From assembly GCA_013339765.2 (NCBI GenBank), contig CM023450.1, forward strand, positions 187,134,688 to 187,198,687: a stretch of DNA of 64,000 nt, read 5' to 3'. The DNA is from Haemaphysalis longicornis. Lineage: Eukaryota > Arthropoda > Arachnida > Ixodida > Ixodidae. The first letter of the stretch is position 1; each line of letters starts with the position of its first letter. A program made the position numbers and the translations under genes. The notes beneath the pieces were generated by a model, which saw nothing but the letters and a program-made list of their open reading frames with translations, was not told where the DNA came from and ran no database searches. Of the stretch, positions 34,157 to 47,058 are shown piece after piece.

Positions 34157-34327
34157 AAAGATGGACCTTGATGGAAATGAGTGTACAACCTCAAGTGCTT
34201 GTGGATCAACGCTGGTCATATCATCGAGCGTAAATATAACAATGATGGCTCGCATAAGGTGCGTGTAAGATGTTCTGGGGACACCGATGAGATCCAGTAA
34301 ACACATAGAACTAAACTTTGTGTTCCG
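34157..34327 (-). CDS. Candidate internal exon 1 of an unidentified gene
   Basis: On the minus strand CATTCCTTTGTCAG, a good acceptor, is followed by an open frame of 57 codons with FSSMCLLDLIGVPRTSY and SVDPQALEVVHSFPS. Two donors are possible. GTAAGC gives an exon ending at 34157. A donor after AAG (exon end 34167) gives a 161-bp exon whose phase joins the candidate exon at 33536. The word LDLIGV recalls strands seen in tick secreted metalloproteases, but no catalytic motif is present, so no family is claimed. The start and end of the gene are not seen. Confidence 0.3.
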
Positions 34328-35189
34328 CTGACAAAGGAATGACTGTTTCATTGAATGACGCATACAATATTTTCAGTTTTTAAACTACCAAAGGCTTTCC
34401 TAGCTTCCACATGAATCTGTGGTCGATTTAAAACCAAAAATATCAGTTGGGTGTTGTGTAGAAGAGTTGCAGTTTTGAGTTCCACTTCAGATTTCTAACC
34501 GAAAGGTGGCTTAGCCCACAAAGCGGCTTTCCGAAAAACAAAAGTTAGTCTAGTTCAAGAATGCAGATCTGAGAAATCATGGTGGCTTTCCTAAGTTTGT
34601 GAGACTTGTCGCATGCTTTGGAATAAAAACTTTGTTTTTACAAAAGCTGCCACATGCGATTAGATTGGAAACTTTGTGTTCATAACGAGTGACATTGACA
34701 AACTTGTTCCTCGCTCAAATAATCATATGTTTGCTGTCGAGTACTGCACGTCGGACAAATGGCTATCAACGTTCTTAGCTACCTTGATTTTATTTCTATT
34801 TCAATCAAAATGAGCTGAGACCTTTCGTTGGTGGGTATGTTTTATAAACACGTTAAGCAAATCTATAACACGGTTCGCATTTCAGGCACTTCAATACTCA
34901 GTGATTTTAATTTTGTAGAGACACTGGAACATGCATTACATCAGATGCAAGCTCATCGACGTACCTATGTGTTACTATATAGTTAACTCCGCATGATATT
35001 ATAGGCGGTGTTCAAGCCTCGAGGGTCCCAATCCACAGAATCGGCACCCAACTTCCCAATAGCCGGAATTGTTTGCAGCATTCACCCAGCCAACAAAGGA
35101 CTGTTTGTCCTAACTGAAACCTAAGTAAATCGGGCAATTAATTTCCACCCGACCATTTCGGGCTAACATATACGGCCCGGGTCAATCTT

Positions 35190-35560
35190 TGGGCCTTGGC
35201 TGTGTGCGACCTGTACTCCCGTGGAAATCCGAAAGCTGTTTTTGTAGCAAAGTTCAGACGCTTATGTTCATATGGCCAGACTCCAGCCGTAGGTCTCCGG
35301 CTACTGGACAACCACGAATGTGCGCTAGAAATATGGCCCCCCCGCCCTCAGCCGAGGTACTGTGGCTAGACTCCAGCCGGACTAAAGATACCAGAAGTGG
35401 GCCGACAAAATCAACCGGAGTGCATGCAATCAAGCTAAGGGAGTTGGAGTTCAGCCACGGTATGGTAACTTAACTGGGGAGGTCGAAAAGCCCCGCAGCG
35501 CAACCAGACGACGGAGCCACGTTGTGCAGCCGACCGAACCCCACTCGATAGAGCCCACTG
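35190..35560. repeat. GGCCG-rich dispersed repeat (copy B counterpart of 5245-5640)
   Basis: It shares GACTCCAGCCG, GGAGTTCAGCCACGG and the following cysteine- and arginine-codon-free GC-rich blocks with 5245-5640 in the same order. No conserved frame is seen. Confidence 0.5.
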
Positions 35561-36227
35561 ACCCGACGCCAGAGTGAGGCCGCACGACACCTCCACCCAT
35601 TTCCTCAGCACTACGTTGGCCGCCTCCCGTCCGTATATCGGCTGTGCTGGCTTTGCTTTCGGATACCGCACATTTTCGCTTTCGCTGTAGCTGAAATCGG
35701 CGTCCTGTCTAGCCACCGATAGCTTGCGTTCAGGCCTCCTGTAAAGAACAGAGGGTGGCCAGTAATATTAATTGGCTAAATGTTAGACAGAAAATGGTGC
35801 CGTGTTTCACCGATTTCTGTAAGGACTATCTTCCTGAACACGTCCATGCTGTTGTGCCAGAGCGTCAGGCATCGATTCGCTGCACCTGAGGACGAGTTGA
35901 CGGCGGTGCCGATTGGCGCCCCGGAATAGCGGCTCGTGGCTATCATGCTTCGACACGCCTGAAAATGGCGCCAGTGAATCAGCTTCTCTTTCTCGTTATG
36001 GTGGTCTCTGTTGACGCAATAATTTCACTCCTATTCGTCAGATCGAAACTGCTGCCAGTGAGGGTACTGATTGGAGGAATTTCAACGGCTCGCGGCAGCA
36101 ATGGACTACGGGGAATATAAAACAAGCCCGGAATAGCGGCGAGGGCGGAAATCATCCGAGGGACCAGTTGAAACGGGCTGTCGCCTTTGTGCGAGCGATG
36201 TAGCGCTCTTGTTAACCTTGTACATAT

Positions 36228-36330
36228 TCTATAAAAATGCTGCTTTAATTGCCCATCCGCCCACAAACTTTGTCTCCTTGACAAAGTTTGAGTAATCCCC
36301 GGGCCCAACATTGGTGGTAGAACTCGGACG
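36228..36330 (+). promoter_or_regulatory. Possible LTR end with TATA box and primer-binding site (copy B)
   Basis: TATAAAAA at 36230-36237 is followed by CCCAACA and TGGTGGTAGAACTCGG (36312-36327), with one change from the copy-A site. The same caution applies: the LTR start is not located and no gag or pol follows. Confidence 0.35.
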
Positions 36331-36589
36331 ACCAGTCGCAACAGTAGTAACTGAACTGAGATGGAAAGTCACAAGAATGGTCTAACAAAACACTTTGTAC
36401 GGCAGGTGCCTCCCCAGTTAGGTTGGATAAGGAAACGGCGTCCTACAACCTGTTCCGGAAACACCAATTTCAATCAAGACGAGGCTGTGGATTTTACACC
36501 CGATATCTTTCGCCGAAATCATTGAGCATTTTCGGTCCAGGCGCCAACGGCTGCCACATCCCCATTCAAACCTCACCAAGCCACAACAG

Positions 36590-37412
36590 AGAATGCTAAG
36601 GCGACTGCAGAGAAACACTCTCATGTTTCCAGTCAGACTCCACCAGTTTTACCTGCCGAAGTTCACCAAACCTCAGTGGAAGTTCTGTGGAAAAGGGAGC
36701 ACATGGTATGCCTTTGCAGTCACACCCCGGGCCTCCCGCCCGCCCGTCTTCCGGTTCCTCGGACCGGCACTCCTGCTCCCGTGGTGTCGGGGCAGACACC
36801 CCAACAAGCCATCACTAAAAGATACCCTTTTCCACACTGTCCTTCTCCTAGGCCTTGGAAGCTTATCCTACACAGCACCTCCCGCGAGGACCAGCTGCTA
36901 CTGGTTGACAGAGCAGAGGCCGTGTCTATGGCACTCGGATTTTTCTGACCCGGAGACCAGGCCTCTTTTCCCCAACCCCGTTCCATTCTAAAGGCCAATA
37001 TATTGCGTTTTACCACCACCTATCGTCTAGAAAGACGGAAACTTCCTCCACATCCTGGTCTCTCTAACGAGCAGCAGACAGTCTTTTGCCTGATTAAACC
37101 TGGATTCTTTCCCCCACCCAAAAAGGCTATTCGTCATGTTCCCGGAGCAATACTGAGCCGAATGCAAATTTTGTAAAAAAAACATGATCACGCCACCACA
37201 CCACTGGGGCGTGTGAATTTAGCCCTGAAAATTTACCCCTCCTCTGTTCACGCGCGCCCCTTTTTTATAGAGAAATGGGAGAGTTTGATGTCCAGCTTCT
37301 CACTGGCGACCCAGCAATAACTGACAGACCGGGCGCAGGTGGCCATGACGTCATATCGGCTCGAGTTAAGGAACAACTCTCAATTTTGACGATCAATAAA
37401 TGTATTCTCTCT
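36590..37412 (+). pseudogene. LINE ORF2 C-terminal relics and tail (copy B)
   Basis: This is the counterpart of 6640-7399 plus 9447-9562. The first knuckle is damaged: its first Cys is replaced by Trp and part of the loop is deleted. The second segment has frame changes. The tail with AATAAATGTATT and CTCTCT (about 37395-37415) follows directly, without the 2-kb block seen in copy A. Confidence 0.55.
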
Positions 37413-37839
37413 CTCTGTCTAAGCTAAAAATTCATGCAGTTTACCTGAACTTGAAAACTGTCATGTCAGAAGCAGTCATTTGCCAGAGGGGCTGTGGCGC
37501 CCTTTCCCGACTATTTTCAGTATAACCATGGCGTGTATACAAAACGTAGTCAAGAGACAATGCCACAACCCCTGCAAAGGCATTTTCTAGGACGTAGCAT
37601 TGAGCTTTAATTAAAATGGGAGAATTTTTTTTAATTTATTATTTTTGCCAGGATTTATACTGACTTGCATTTATTTAACGCATAGTAAAGTGCAGCGCAA
37701 AGACACCCTGCAACAATTTGTGAATAAGAAACGGGTTCTTGTGTGCAGCAATGAGATTGACAACGGCGTCGTAATGCGAGGGGCTCAGGTTTAATACGCT
37801 GAAGGGGAAGTGGTGATCTTTTCTAATTTGATTTATTGT

Positions 37840-38010
37840 ACGCTTTAACGCGTCGACACAGCGCAGGCTACGAGGCGAGCTGTAGTGGAGGGCTCCGTAT
37901 TAGTTTTTACCTCCTGGTGACTTTTCCCGTACGCCGAAGCCTTGTAAACACGGGCATTTTTGCTTTTCGCTCCATAACGCAAGCGACCTCTACGAGGTCA
38001 CGACTTCTAA
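37840..38010 (+). repeat. tRNA-related dispersed repeat common in ticks (copy B)
   Basis: This is the counterpart of 9960-10130, with GTAGTGGAGGGCTCCGTATT, ACCTCCTGGTGA and ACACGGGCATTTTTGC. It has a similar degree of erosion. Confidence 0.5.
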
Positions 38011-38079
38011 GAATCGAGACCTAATTGAAGAATAAACCTCTTAGCTCGTCTGCTGGAGGCTCCCCAAATTTCTGAAAGT

Positions 38080-38394
38080 GAAATCATGGCTACCCACCGA
38101 CTGTTCGCGAAGCGAGGTAGAATTCCTGGCGCAAATGTCAAGTACACAAGGCAAGCAGTCAAAAACGAGTGCCTTTCAAATAGGCAAAAGCTGTGGCAGG
38201 CAAACGGTCGTACGTATATTCAGAAGTATACTAGTTAAAACCGCAAGCTGCGCCGAGCTACTAACGAGGGGTCGAAACAGAAAGTGCACTACGATACGTG
38301 GCGCAGGAACGGTAAACTCCTCTTGCGCAGTGCCGAAGGTGACGATTTCGTTTTTGTTCGCAGCAAAATAGATCTACCGGTTAAGATTTCCTGA
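38080..38394 (+). pseudogene. Broken counterpart of the 10147-10516 frame (copy B)
   Basis: It keeps RIPGANVKYTRQAVKNECL and LPVKIS but has an in-frame stop after YIQKYTS and several amino-acid changes. It lies just before the satellite, as in copy A. Confidence 0.35.
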
Positions 38395-39832
38395 GTCTGC
38401 GCACGCGACCGCTACTGCCGCGAGTATGGCCTCAAAATTTTCATTCTTCGTGCAGCCCTGCTGTTATGGTCTGCAACTCCTCCCCTTAGCGTCTTCAACC
38501 CTGAAGGATGCCCGATCAGACTCGTGGATAAACCGACAAGGCTCAGTCTCCTGCCCGTCAATGTCTAAATCTTCCCGTGCCGAAAAAATAGCCCTGGCTG
38601 GTCTGGCAACCACATGCCAATATGAGCACGGGTGATTCAGCTGCTGGACTACAGAAGCCCTCCCCTCTCCACAATCAGTTGGGGCCCGTAAGCGCTGCTA
38701 GCTTGGCCTCAAAATTCTATTTATTCGTGCCGGGCTTCCTGTTGTCGTCTGCAACTCCGTCCCTTAGCGTCTTCCACCCTGTAGGATGCCCGGCCCGCCT
38801 CGTGGGTCAACCGACAAGGCTACGTCTCCTGCCCGTCAACACTTAAACCTTCCCCTGCCCACCAATGCGGTCAAACCCCGCTACCTGATCTGGCAAACAC
38901 ATGCCACAATAAGCACGGGTGATTCAGCCCTGGACTGGAAAAGCCCTGCTATCACCTCAGCCAGTTGGGTCCCCCTACCACTGCGAGCTTGGCCTCCAAA
39001 TTCTTTTTCTTCGTGCAGGTCCCTCCTCTTGTGGTCTGCAACTCTGCTCCTTAGCGTCTTCAACCGTGAAGGATGACTGGTCCGCCTCGTCGGTCAACTG
39101 ACAGGGCTCAGTCTCCTGCTCGTCAATGCCTAAATATTCCCCTGCCCACCAATGCGTCATACCCCGATACGTGGTCTGGCAACCACGTGCCACAATAAGC
39201 GGGGGTTATTCAGCTGCTGAACTATAAAAGCCATGACCTCTCCACACCAGTTGTGGCACGTACCACTTTGACCTTGGCCTCAAAATTCTCTTTTTTCATG
39301 CAGGCCCTCCTGTAATGATCTGCAACTCCACGCCTTAGCGTCTTCATCCCTGAAGGATGCCCAGGCTACCTTGTTGGTCAACCGACAACGCTCAGTCTCC
39401 TGCCCGTCAATGCTGAAATCTTCCCCTGGCCGCCAATGCGGTCATGCCCCGCTACCTGGTCTGGCAACACATGCCACAATCAGCACGGGTGATTCAGCTG
39501 CTGGGCTTCAAACGCTCTATCCTCTCCACAGCCAGTTGGGGCCCCCTACCGCTGCGAGCTTGGCCTCAAAATTTTGTTTCTTCATGCAGGCCCTCCTGTT
39601 ATGGTTGCAACTCCGCCCCTTAGCGTCTTCTACCCTGAAGCATGCCCGGTCTGCCTCGTCGGTCAACCGACATTCTGCCCGTTAACACGGAAATCTTCCC
39701 CTTCCCGCCAATCCGGTCATACCCCGCTCCTTGGTCTGGCAACCACAACCCACAATAAGCGCGCGTGATTCAGCTTCTGGACTACAAATGCCCTCCCCTC
39801 TCCACAACCAGTTGGGGCCCCCTACCGCTGCG
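38395..39832 (+). repeat. 285-bp satellite array (copy B, ~5 units)
   Basis: GCGTCTTC-type words recur at about 38490, 38770, 39057, 39340 and 39627. The unit content is the same as in copy A, and the boundaries on both sides lie at the same sequence points. The array is therefore much shorter than the roughly 18 units of copy A. Confidence 0.85.
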
Positions 39833-41110
39833 ATGAGGCCATGTGAAGAAGGACGACACTCTGTGAAGAAGGACGACCTGCAAAGCTGCACTCAGGCCAC
39901 GGATTGCACGAAACAATCCCCATTTTTTTGTAATTTGCGATCTAGCATACTTCCTAGCCAATTAGCTGAACGAATGTGTGAAGCATCTCTCGTTTGTTCT
40001 TCCAGACCAACATGGAGCTGCCTGTCACCCTCCCGCGTCGTAAGCATCTTACTGTTTGTTTAAGACACAAACCCAAACCGTTTTACCACTGAGGACACTG
40101 GAAAGGTGGGATGGGTACTTTGACGTCCGCTTTGAAACCTCGCAATAGCGCAACGGGTGTGCCATCCATCATTGCGGGTACAAGCCAACTTCTACAAGCC
40201 AGCGCGTGCATAACCCGCAGCCGGTCAAGTGCGCATGCTCAGAAGTGACAGACGCGTTCGAAAGTGTCCTCTGAGAGCCCTCTGAATAAGTGAAATGGGC
40301 TCACCCCGGCGTTCTCAGCGGGCAATTTGGGGTTCATCGGGGAGGAATTCGCCGCTACTCTGCGAGCTGAATTTGAGGTGTTAAGGGCGGCGCCAGCAGC
40401 TTTCCGTGGTTTTTGCGCCCGTTCCCCCTTGTGTTCGGAGCCAACGCTACAATTCTGGCTCTCCTTCCTCCAAACAAACGGCATGCATCCTCTCCATGGC
40501 AATTTAATACCTGTAAGCCTTAGAGCTCTATTCTCGCGTACAAATATGTGGCTCTCCGTTTCTCTTCGACCTCTCAGGCATCTTACTGTCTCTTTGAGAT
40601 GCCTGTGCAACCCATCAACCCACACGAACCGCTCGATAATGCAGGACAGCTGACTAAGCGCATTGCGCCATGTCATTTCGACATGTAAATCTTCCACCAG
40701 CACAGGCGGCATTTCATAGGTAGTGGGATGAAGCTTAGGTGTGCCTGCACGCCCTCTATTCCCACCCGAAACCGTGCACGCATAAACAGGTAACCGGTGA
40801 TGGCGCATACTTAGGCGTAAAAGACACTGGCTGGGAAGACCTTCTAAGCTGAAAAAAATCTGGGCTCACGCCGTCGCTCCAACTGGGAAAGTTTCTATTT
40901 ACCAGGAGGGATTCGCACCTACTAGGCGAAGTGTAATTTCAGCGCAAAATGCGATGGCGGGTTTCAGTCGTTTTACGGGGCAGCCCTTTCGCAGCCGTTA
41001 CCTGGGCTTCACCAGAGCGGCGTCTGTTTATTTACGTGTAACCGAGTGAGGGAACGCAGCAGCGACGAAAGAAAGAAAACAGAGAGAGACTATAGAAGGG
41101 GAAGGGGCGA
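39833..41110. repeat. Two-unit ~570-bp tandem duplication (copy B)
   Basis: This is the counterpart of 19486-20780. A 189-codon minus-strand frame (40239-40808) is open here, with words such as MPPVLVEDLHVEMTW and LHRHLKETVRCLRG. The same frame is interrupted in copy A. The neighbouring unit is broken in both. The function is unknown. The frame could be a remnant of a real protein or chance preservation. Confidence 0.4.
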
Positions 41111-43030
41111 TACGACACGTGCGGCTGTGGCGTCATCTCTCTCACTGCCTTTCACTCACACTTGTCTCATGCGTCGCCATTAAGGAGCACCCGCGCCTTG
41201 ATAAGTTCCCAGACGCTGTTCCATTCTCCGCTAATCCAAACCGCGTGACATTGCGTGGGAGGTTCAAATACGATTGGCAACCACGTGCTCGCGGCTCGTT
41301 TCTGTGGGGCTATTCCTAACCACGTGACGTTAGCGCGGGAGGTTTAAACACTATTTGCAACATGCTGGCCGGCAGCGGCGGGTTCGCGCTACGAGGTAGC
41401 AACAGAGTACTGCACGCCGCCGCACGTTCGCTTATCACGGGAACACTTCCTGACACGCAGCAGAAATGCGCTCTGACCGACAACGCTGCAGCTCGCGCTG
41501 CGCACAAACTTCACGTTAGGGAGTATAGTAATCGTTAGTGCATTTTTACGCCGATCCGTGCATCTGTTTGTTTTTGGCCATCATCGGATAACCGCACAAC
41601 CGCCGTTAGCTGCCGACTGCGCAACTTGTCATAGTTGCATCGGCGTAGGCGAGGTGGAAAAATAGTTCTGCAAGAGGTGTCAGCAGCGGCGACGAGAGCC
41701 CCTGAGCGGCGCCGAGCAAATCGGTGACACAGATAAGAAAACTGTTGGGGTTGTTAGACATATACTGCTTTGAAGTTATAAAGGAAAGTAAAATTCTCAC
41801 TCTGCTGCAGGCTACAGGCCCTAATGAAGTTCACGAGTTACTGTGTTCTCAGTATTGTGCTGTTTAATGCTACATGCCGCTATTGTGTTGTTTAATTTCG
41901 TTAGTCATCGTGTTACCTTAAGGAAAAAAGTAAACTGAACTTTCCTCCCACATCCCCAGTATTCAAACTGCAGGTTTCATTTCGTGATTAAATGTGTACA
42001 GAGGAAATTCGGTTGTAAAAATGTTCTATTTCATCGCAAGAAAGAAACTAACAGCAGCAAAGCAGTCTTCGCGACAGAACGGTCTTGTTGCGACCGTTGT
42101 TTATCGTGTGGACACCCTCCTGTATCGCGATGTATTTTGTCATGGCAGCCGCATTTTTAGTAACTACAAGTAACCACAAGTAACCACCAACCACAAGTAA
42201 CCACCACGACCACCGTCTTTGTTACTAGAGCGTTTCTGTCGTGGTTCTGTTGTTACGACAGACGTCATGATAGCTGGCTATGTCACGAGATTATGATGGC
42301 CCTCGTGGCGACAGGGACTGCAGGAATATTTGTAGCGGACAAAATTGACTAAGTTGTTACGACAGAAATGTGTGTTGTAAATAAAGGTTTTGTCGGAACA
42401 GGATTTCTGTCGTAACTACAAAAATGTTTGTCGTACGTTGCGAATTCTTTCTTGGTTTCTTCCTTATTCCTGTTGTCAGTTCCGGCAGGGAGGTTTCCCA
42501 CACAATTTCGCACTGGGCCCTGTGGCCTTGTTTACCGTAACGAGCACCGAGACGGCGCTTTCCCCCGTGGTATGGGGTGCAACAGTGTCCTATTTACATT
42601 TGGAAAACGCATATACTACATTGTGAGCAAAGCTATAGCGTAACTGAAAAACACTATCGTGATCACGCGGATGCTGTTCACTGGAAACCTAGAAGAGGAA
42701 GTGGGCGTCGCCTCTGATATTGTTATCAAGGTTTTCTTCTTAAACTTTCATACATCTGCACCTGTATTAGCGAAAAACCGAAGATAAAGTACACGATGCT
42801 ACAGTCGCACGGGATTACAGCGAGCGCTGATATAGCAAATTGTCGTATTTTGTGAACTAAATGCAAAGTTTCTTTGGTCACGCTTCATTTCAATGACACC
42901 TATTTTTTCTATAACGAAATCGAAACCTTGAGAGCCGCGAGAGATCGGCTATAAGGAAGAAATATTTGGTTCCCGTGAGGCTCAAACTGGTCAGCTAGGA
43001 CATTAACAACAAAAAAAGTAATCCAGACAT
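41110..43030. other. No gene recognised; motif cluster 42178-42440 and 10-bp minisatellite 42161-42204
   Basis: This matches about 20780-22680 of copy A. The GTTACGACA-type motif cluster is kept. TAACCACAAG is repeated about four times at 42161-42204 and is absent from copy A. No coding content was recognised. Confidence 0.4.
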
Positions 43031-43035
43031 TCGTT

Positions 43036-43335
43036 TTTAGATGCAAAGCATCTCTTGCTCACGGCTCCGTCGTCCGTCGTCGTCGTCCGTCCATACACCG
43101 GCCCAGAAAGACACCGGCAACAATGCCGCTCCAGGAGCCCTTGAAGGGGAAGCGTGCTCGTCTCGTGCCAGCCCAGGAAATCACCGGCAACACTGTCCCT
43201 CCAGCATCTCATGGTCGGGGCTATGTCCCTCCCTTGTGGCACCGTCCACAACCCCACTTTTCATGCTCGGCTGATCTCAGGCCGGCTTAGGAAGACACCG
43301 GTAACACTGTCGCTCCAGGAGCCATTAAAGGGTAA
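43036..43335. repeat. GATGC-palindrome repeat with recurrent 35-bp motif (copy B)
   Basis: GATGCAAAGCATC is followed by TCTTGCTC at the start. A GACACCGGCAACA-type motif recurs at about 43108, 43178 and 43287. This is the same family as 22683-23150. Confidence 0.5.
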
Positions 43336-46300
43336 GACACCACCGGGCGTTCAGCAAGCCGAGCATGCGCATTGGGGGTGTGGACGGCGCAACAACGACA
43401 AGGGAAGGGCATAGCCCCGTCGCACCTAATAAAATTACTATATCTTGCCGTAGGGGAACCCTCAATAATATGCGAACAGCTATGGGCTCAACGCAATTTC
43501 CCATTTCGTAGTTCCGGTAAGTGAAAAGTGCGGTAGTTACCATGAAAACCAAACTGAAAATATTACGGTAGCTAAGTTCCTCATCCTAACGGAAACGACG
43601 AACTGATAACTAATGGCCACTTGACTCGACCCCATGGCTTCTTTGCATACTACTCAGGGTTCCCCTGCGGGAGATGGTGTAATTTTTTAGTAGCTTAGGG
43701 CCCTTTATTGCGTGGCCACTGTGATAACTTCATTGTCGGACAGATTGTGGAAAGCCACCAGGCGACGCCACATCCTCCTTCAAGTAAATAAGAAGGCCAG
43801 TCTGTTTTGCCGAACGAACATTGTTTTGCTCCAGTTTCATATTGTCACGTTCCGATCAGTGTAGTTTTAAATGCCACAAGGAGACTGGTAAAGACTACCT
43901 CATTTGTGGTGGGTTCGAAGCCTATAACAATGCATTTTTTATCTAGGATTGTTGCGTGAGCCACAATGACCGTATATTAGGCCAGAGTTTACCTCTGCGG
44001 TTATAACGAATATCCGATATGGCAAAATAATTTGCTGCCCCTATACTTCGTTATAACGAGGTTCTACTGCACTGGGCTAGTGGTTTTGTTCTTCTTCTAT
44101 CCTTAATTCTTCTGAATTAAGGGTAGAAGACATATTCAGCAGGATATCGAGACCCTGGGAATGTCAATTTTACCCTGATATTTCGTAAGCCACTGAAATA
44201 TTGTATTTGCTAAACATCCTCTCACGAAGATCAAAGTCGGTTTGGGGTAAATCTTACTTAAGGTCGCAAAATGTTGCACGTTTGCCTGTATTTCTGTGCT
44301 TTTGTCACAGAGTGCAACCCAGTTTCCTTCCCCTGGCTCTAAACCTCCCACGTAAGAAGGGATGCCCAGGGTCAGACATTACCACTATAATTGAGTCGTG
44401 GCCTAGTACATTCCGCGAAATGTAATCGTAAGGTTATACGTCAACTGTTTTTTATAAAATGTCCGCTACCTTCGCAACAACATCATCATGAATGGTGATG
44501 ATTTGATAATGCTGTATTTTTGGGGAACATGGGCCTTAGCCACTGAGATTTACTTTGGAGATGCGGATAAACGATAAAGTCACGCAAAAAAATACCGCTT
44601 CTGTAAATTGAGGCGTGCAAAAAGGACCTACTAGGGTTGTAACACAACGGTGAAGAATTGGGGTAGGATAACAATAAAATGCTCAATTTCACTCCACCAT
44701 TGTGTGTGCTCGATTCATAGGAGGAGCGCGAGGTGATCACTTCTCAAATTGGTGACGCTGTGATGCTCATTGGAAAGAGTTCCTCGAGAAACCTCTTACA
44801 GAAACAGACACAGAGAACGTACACTTTTCTTTAATATGCAGCACCAACAACTCATGTTATACTAAGTGGTGCACAAATATAGACTACAAAAAGCATAGCA
44901 ACCGCCATGGTAGGGGCACGTTATTCTCATGGAAAGAGGGTGGGGGCATCGCACTGGAAATGGAGCTCACACACCCTCTTTTACACCCTGCCAACATACA
45001 AAACGATTCATAGATCTCACAAAAATCGTATTTTTTGAACGAAACAAATAGGCGTCATCTAAGGCAAAAAACCATTTTTTCGTCGAAAGAAGCGAAGTTT
45101 CTGTTTTTTTACTGCACATTTATTGCTTGAAGGGGTTGTTTTGTCGGGTCCCAGCATAAAGGTCCTGTTGTTTTCAGCGCTTTAAATACTGTGCTTTGCG
45201 CAAGGCTGTGCAAATAAGTAAATACTCCAGCCTATCAAAGCTCATGTGAAAGGTATGGCCCATGCAAAAATTTTTTACATCCGTTGAAAAGTCGTATATA
45301 AGACACCATTTACTCCTGCTGGTTATAGCATCACGCAGTCAGGCTAATGCATACAAAGGGGCACGGGACAGATGAGCTTCGATATTACAGCACGGCAACA
45401 AAAGAGCACATGAGAACACAGCACACGACCGAAGAGCACGTGACGGAAGAGCACTGGGAGAAAACGGTACAGCAACAAAAGACTCCGATTTTTGTGCAGA
45501 AACAATAAAAGAAACAATAAAAACAATAAAAAACAACTTGTGCAGAAACAATAAAAACTGAACACAATGTTCCGCAAGGGTTTCTATTAACGTCCCCGTA
45601 GTCTCTTTTAAAAAGTGTTTCGAATACAAAGCATCAAACGCCTTTTTAATTGTTATAGTCCATTTTTGTTATTTCAAAGACTAAATAGTAGTCGAATATT
45701 TTTTTTGAGCTAAATGCGAAGGAACGTGTAGCAATTAAATTTCTGCAGTGCCTGAGGGGATAAATCATTTCATTCCCATATTTTATTCAGGATGTGATTT
45801 CATCATAAAAACGTAGGCCTTGCCATTGCATTTCGGGTCTCACGCAGAGGGTGTAATGTCTCTTTGCTCACCAAATTTCACAAGGTACGATTGCTTCTTC
45901 CTAACACAATTGCTTTAAATATTACATTGTGTAGTATGTTTGAACAACAGGGTCGGAGACTGAAGATCACAGCGCCAAAAAAAGCACAGCCAAAAAAGCA
46001 AACCGGAAAAAATTCATAGTGACAAAAGAACAGAATATTATGTAACGCCGACATTGGCAATATGCAGACTTTAACGTGTGTACAAACGTTAGAGAAGGCG
46101 TAAATTGTTCTCTATGAGTTTCTCTGAACGTATCGTTAGTCTTTCTCACAAAAAATGACGTTGATACCATTTCCCACAAAACCATATTCTCTCTTAATAA
46201 ATTCGTGGCAAACGAGAATGTTAGTGAAAAGTAATAGGAAGGAACTGCACCTTGAAGAAAAATGTGTGTGGCACCTTAATCCTGGTACCAAAATAAGGTT

Positions 46301-46440
46301 ATCCTGTTGACCAGCAGTGACTAGCCATCCAGGTTAGCACTGGTCCTCAAGTGCACCCACGGTTCTGGATGGGGAAGATGAAAGAAAAGACCTGGAAGGG
46401 CAAACTTGTTAGCAGGCGCCATGATGACGTTCGTGAGGGA
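43336..46440. other. No gene recognised; conserved with copy A
   Basis: This matches about 23000-26830. It includes the ACAGCRACAAAAGAGCAC-type short tandem repeat (about 45360-45490) and A/T-rich sequence. Hydrophobic minus-strand frames at 45339-45629 arise from the repeat. Confidence 0.4.
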
Positions 46441-46788
46441 TTCGGGATGAGAACAAAATTTTCATCGTACAGGGTACTGGTTTCGATGAAGGTAGTGTAC
46501 CCAGATGAGGTGAGGAATTTGATGGGTTCTAGTTTCTTTTGATTTAAGTAAGTTAGAATATTGAGGTGGGATCCAGTATCGAATTGTGTGGTAAGGCTCG
46601 GTGACGTTTGCGATGGTGACTTTCGCTGGACGTTTCAAATTGTCCTCTGTTGCCTGTTTATAAAAGGCGCATGCTTGCTGACGGGCGTAGTTGCTGCCCG
46701 CCAGTGATGTGTGAACGCGATTCCAAACAAGGCCAATGTTCCTCGTTGGAGGCTGATTGCCTATTCGCTGGGCGGTTGTAGGAGTCAC
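46441..46788 (-). pseudogene. Frameshifted cystatin-like sequence (copy B)
   Basis: This is the counterpart of 26834-27187. The first 63 or so codons are open and similar (SNYARQQACAFYKQATED). One extra base near 46600 then shifts the frame. The rest of the similarity (TQFDTGSHLNILTYL, YDENFVLIPNP) continues in another frame, and the stop codon of copy A is lost. This copy is therefore not functional as one exon. Confidence 0.4.
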
Positions 46789-47058
46789 CTCATCTCACAG
46801 TTAGCTGTCACTGTCCCCATGGAGGCCATGAGTTTATTCAGTGCTGAAGTGTGGGCAGGATGTACCCAACATTTCCCATGATGTCAGCTCCTGAACGAGA
46901 GGGTCAGAGTTTCTTTCTTATCGCACTATTCCCGCTCGTGTTCCAAATTTTTGATCAGTCATTTTAACTGTAGCACGTGCTTCTGATTTCGCTTTCCCCA
47001 TCTTCACATTAAGCTGAATTACTCCCTTCTTTAGCACTTTAAATACCGTTCTAATTTC

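Noticed and set aside
34157..34327. Assignment of the candidate exon to the tick metalloprotease family
   Set aside because: Only a short strand-like word (LDLIGV) is reminiscent, and no zinc-binding or other diagnostic motif is present.
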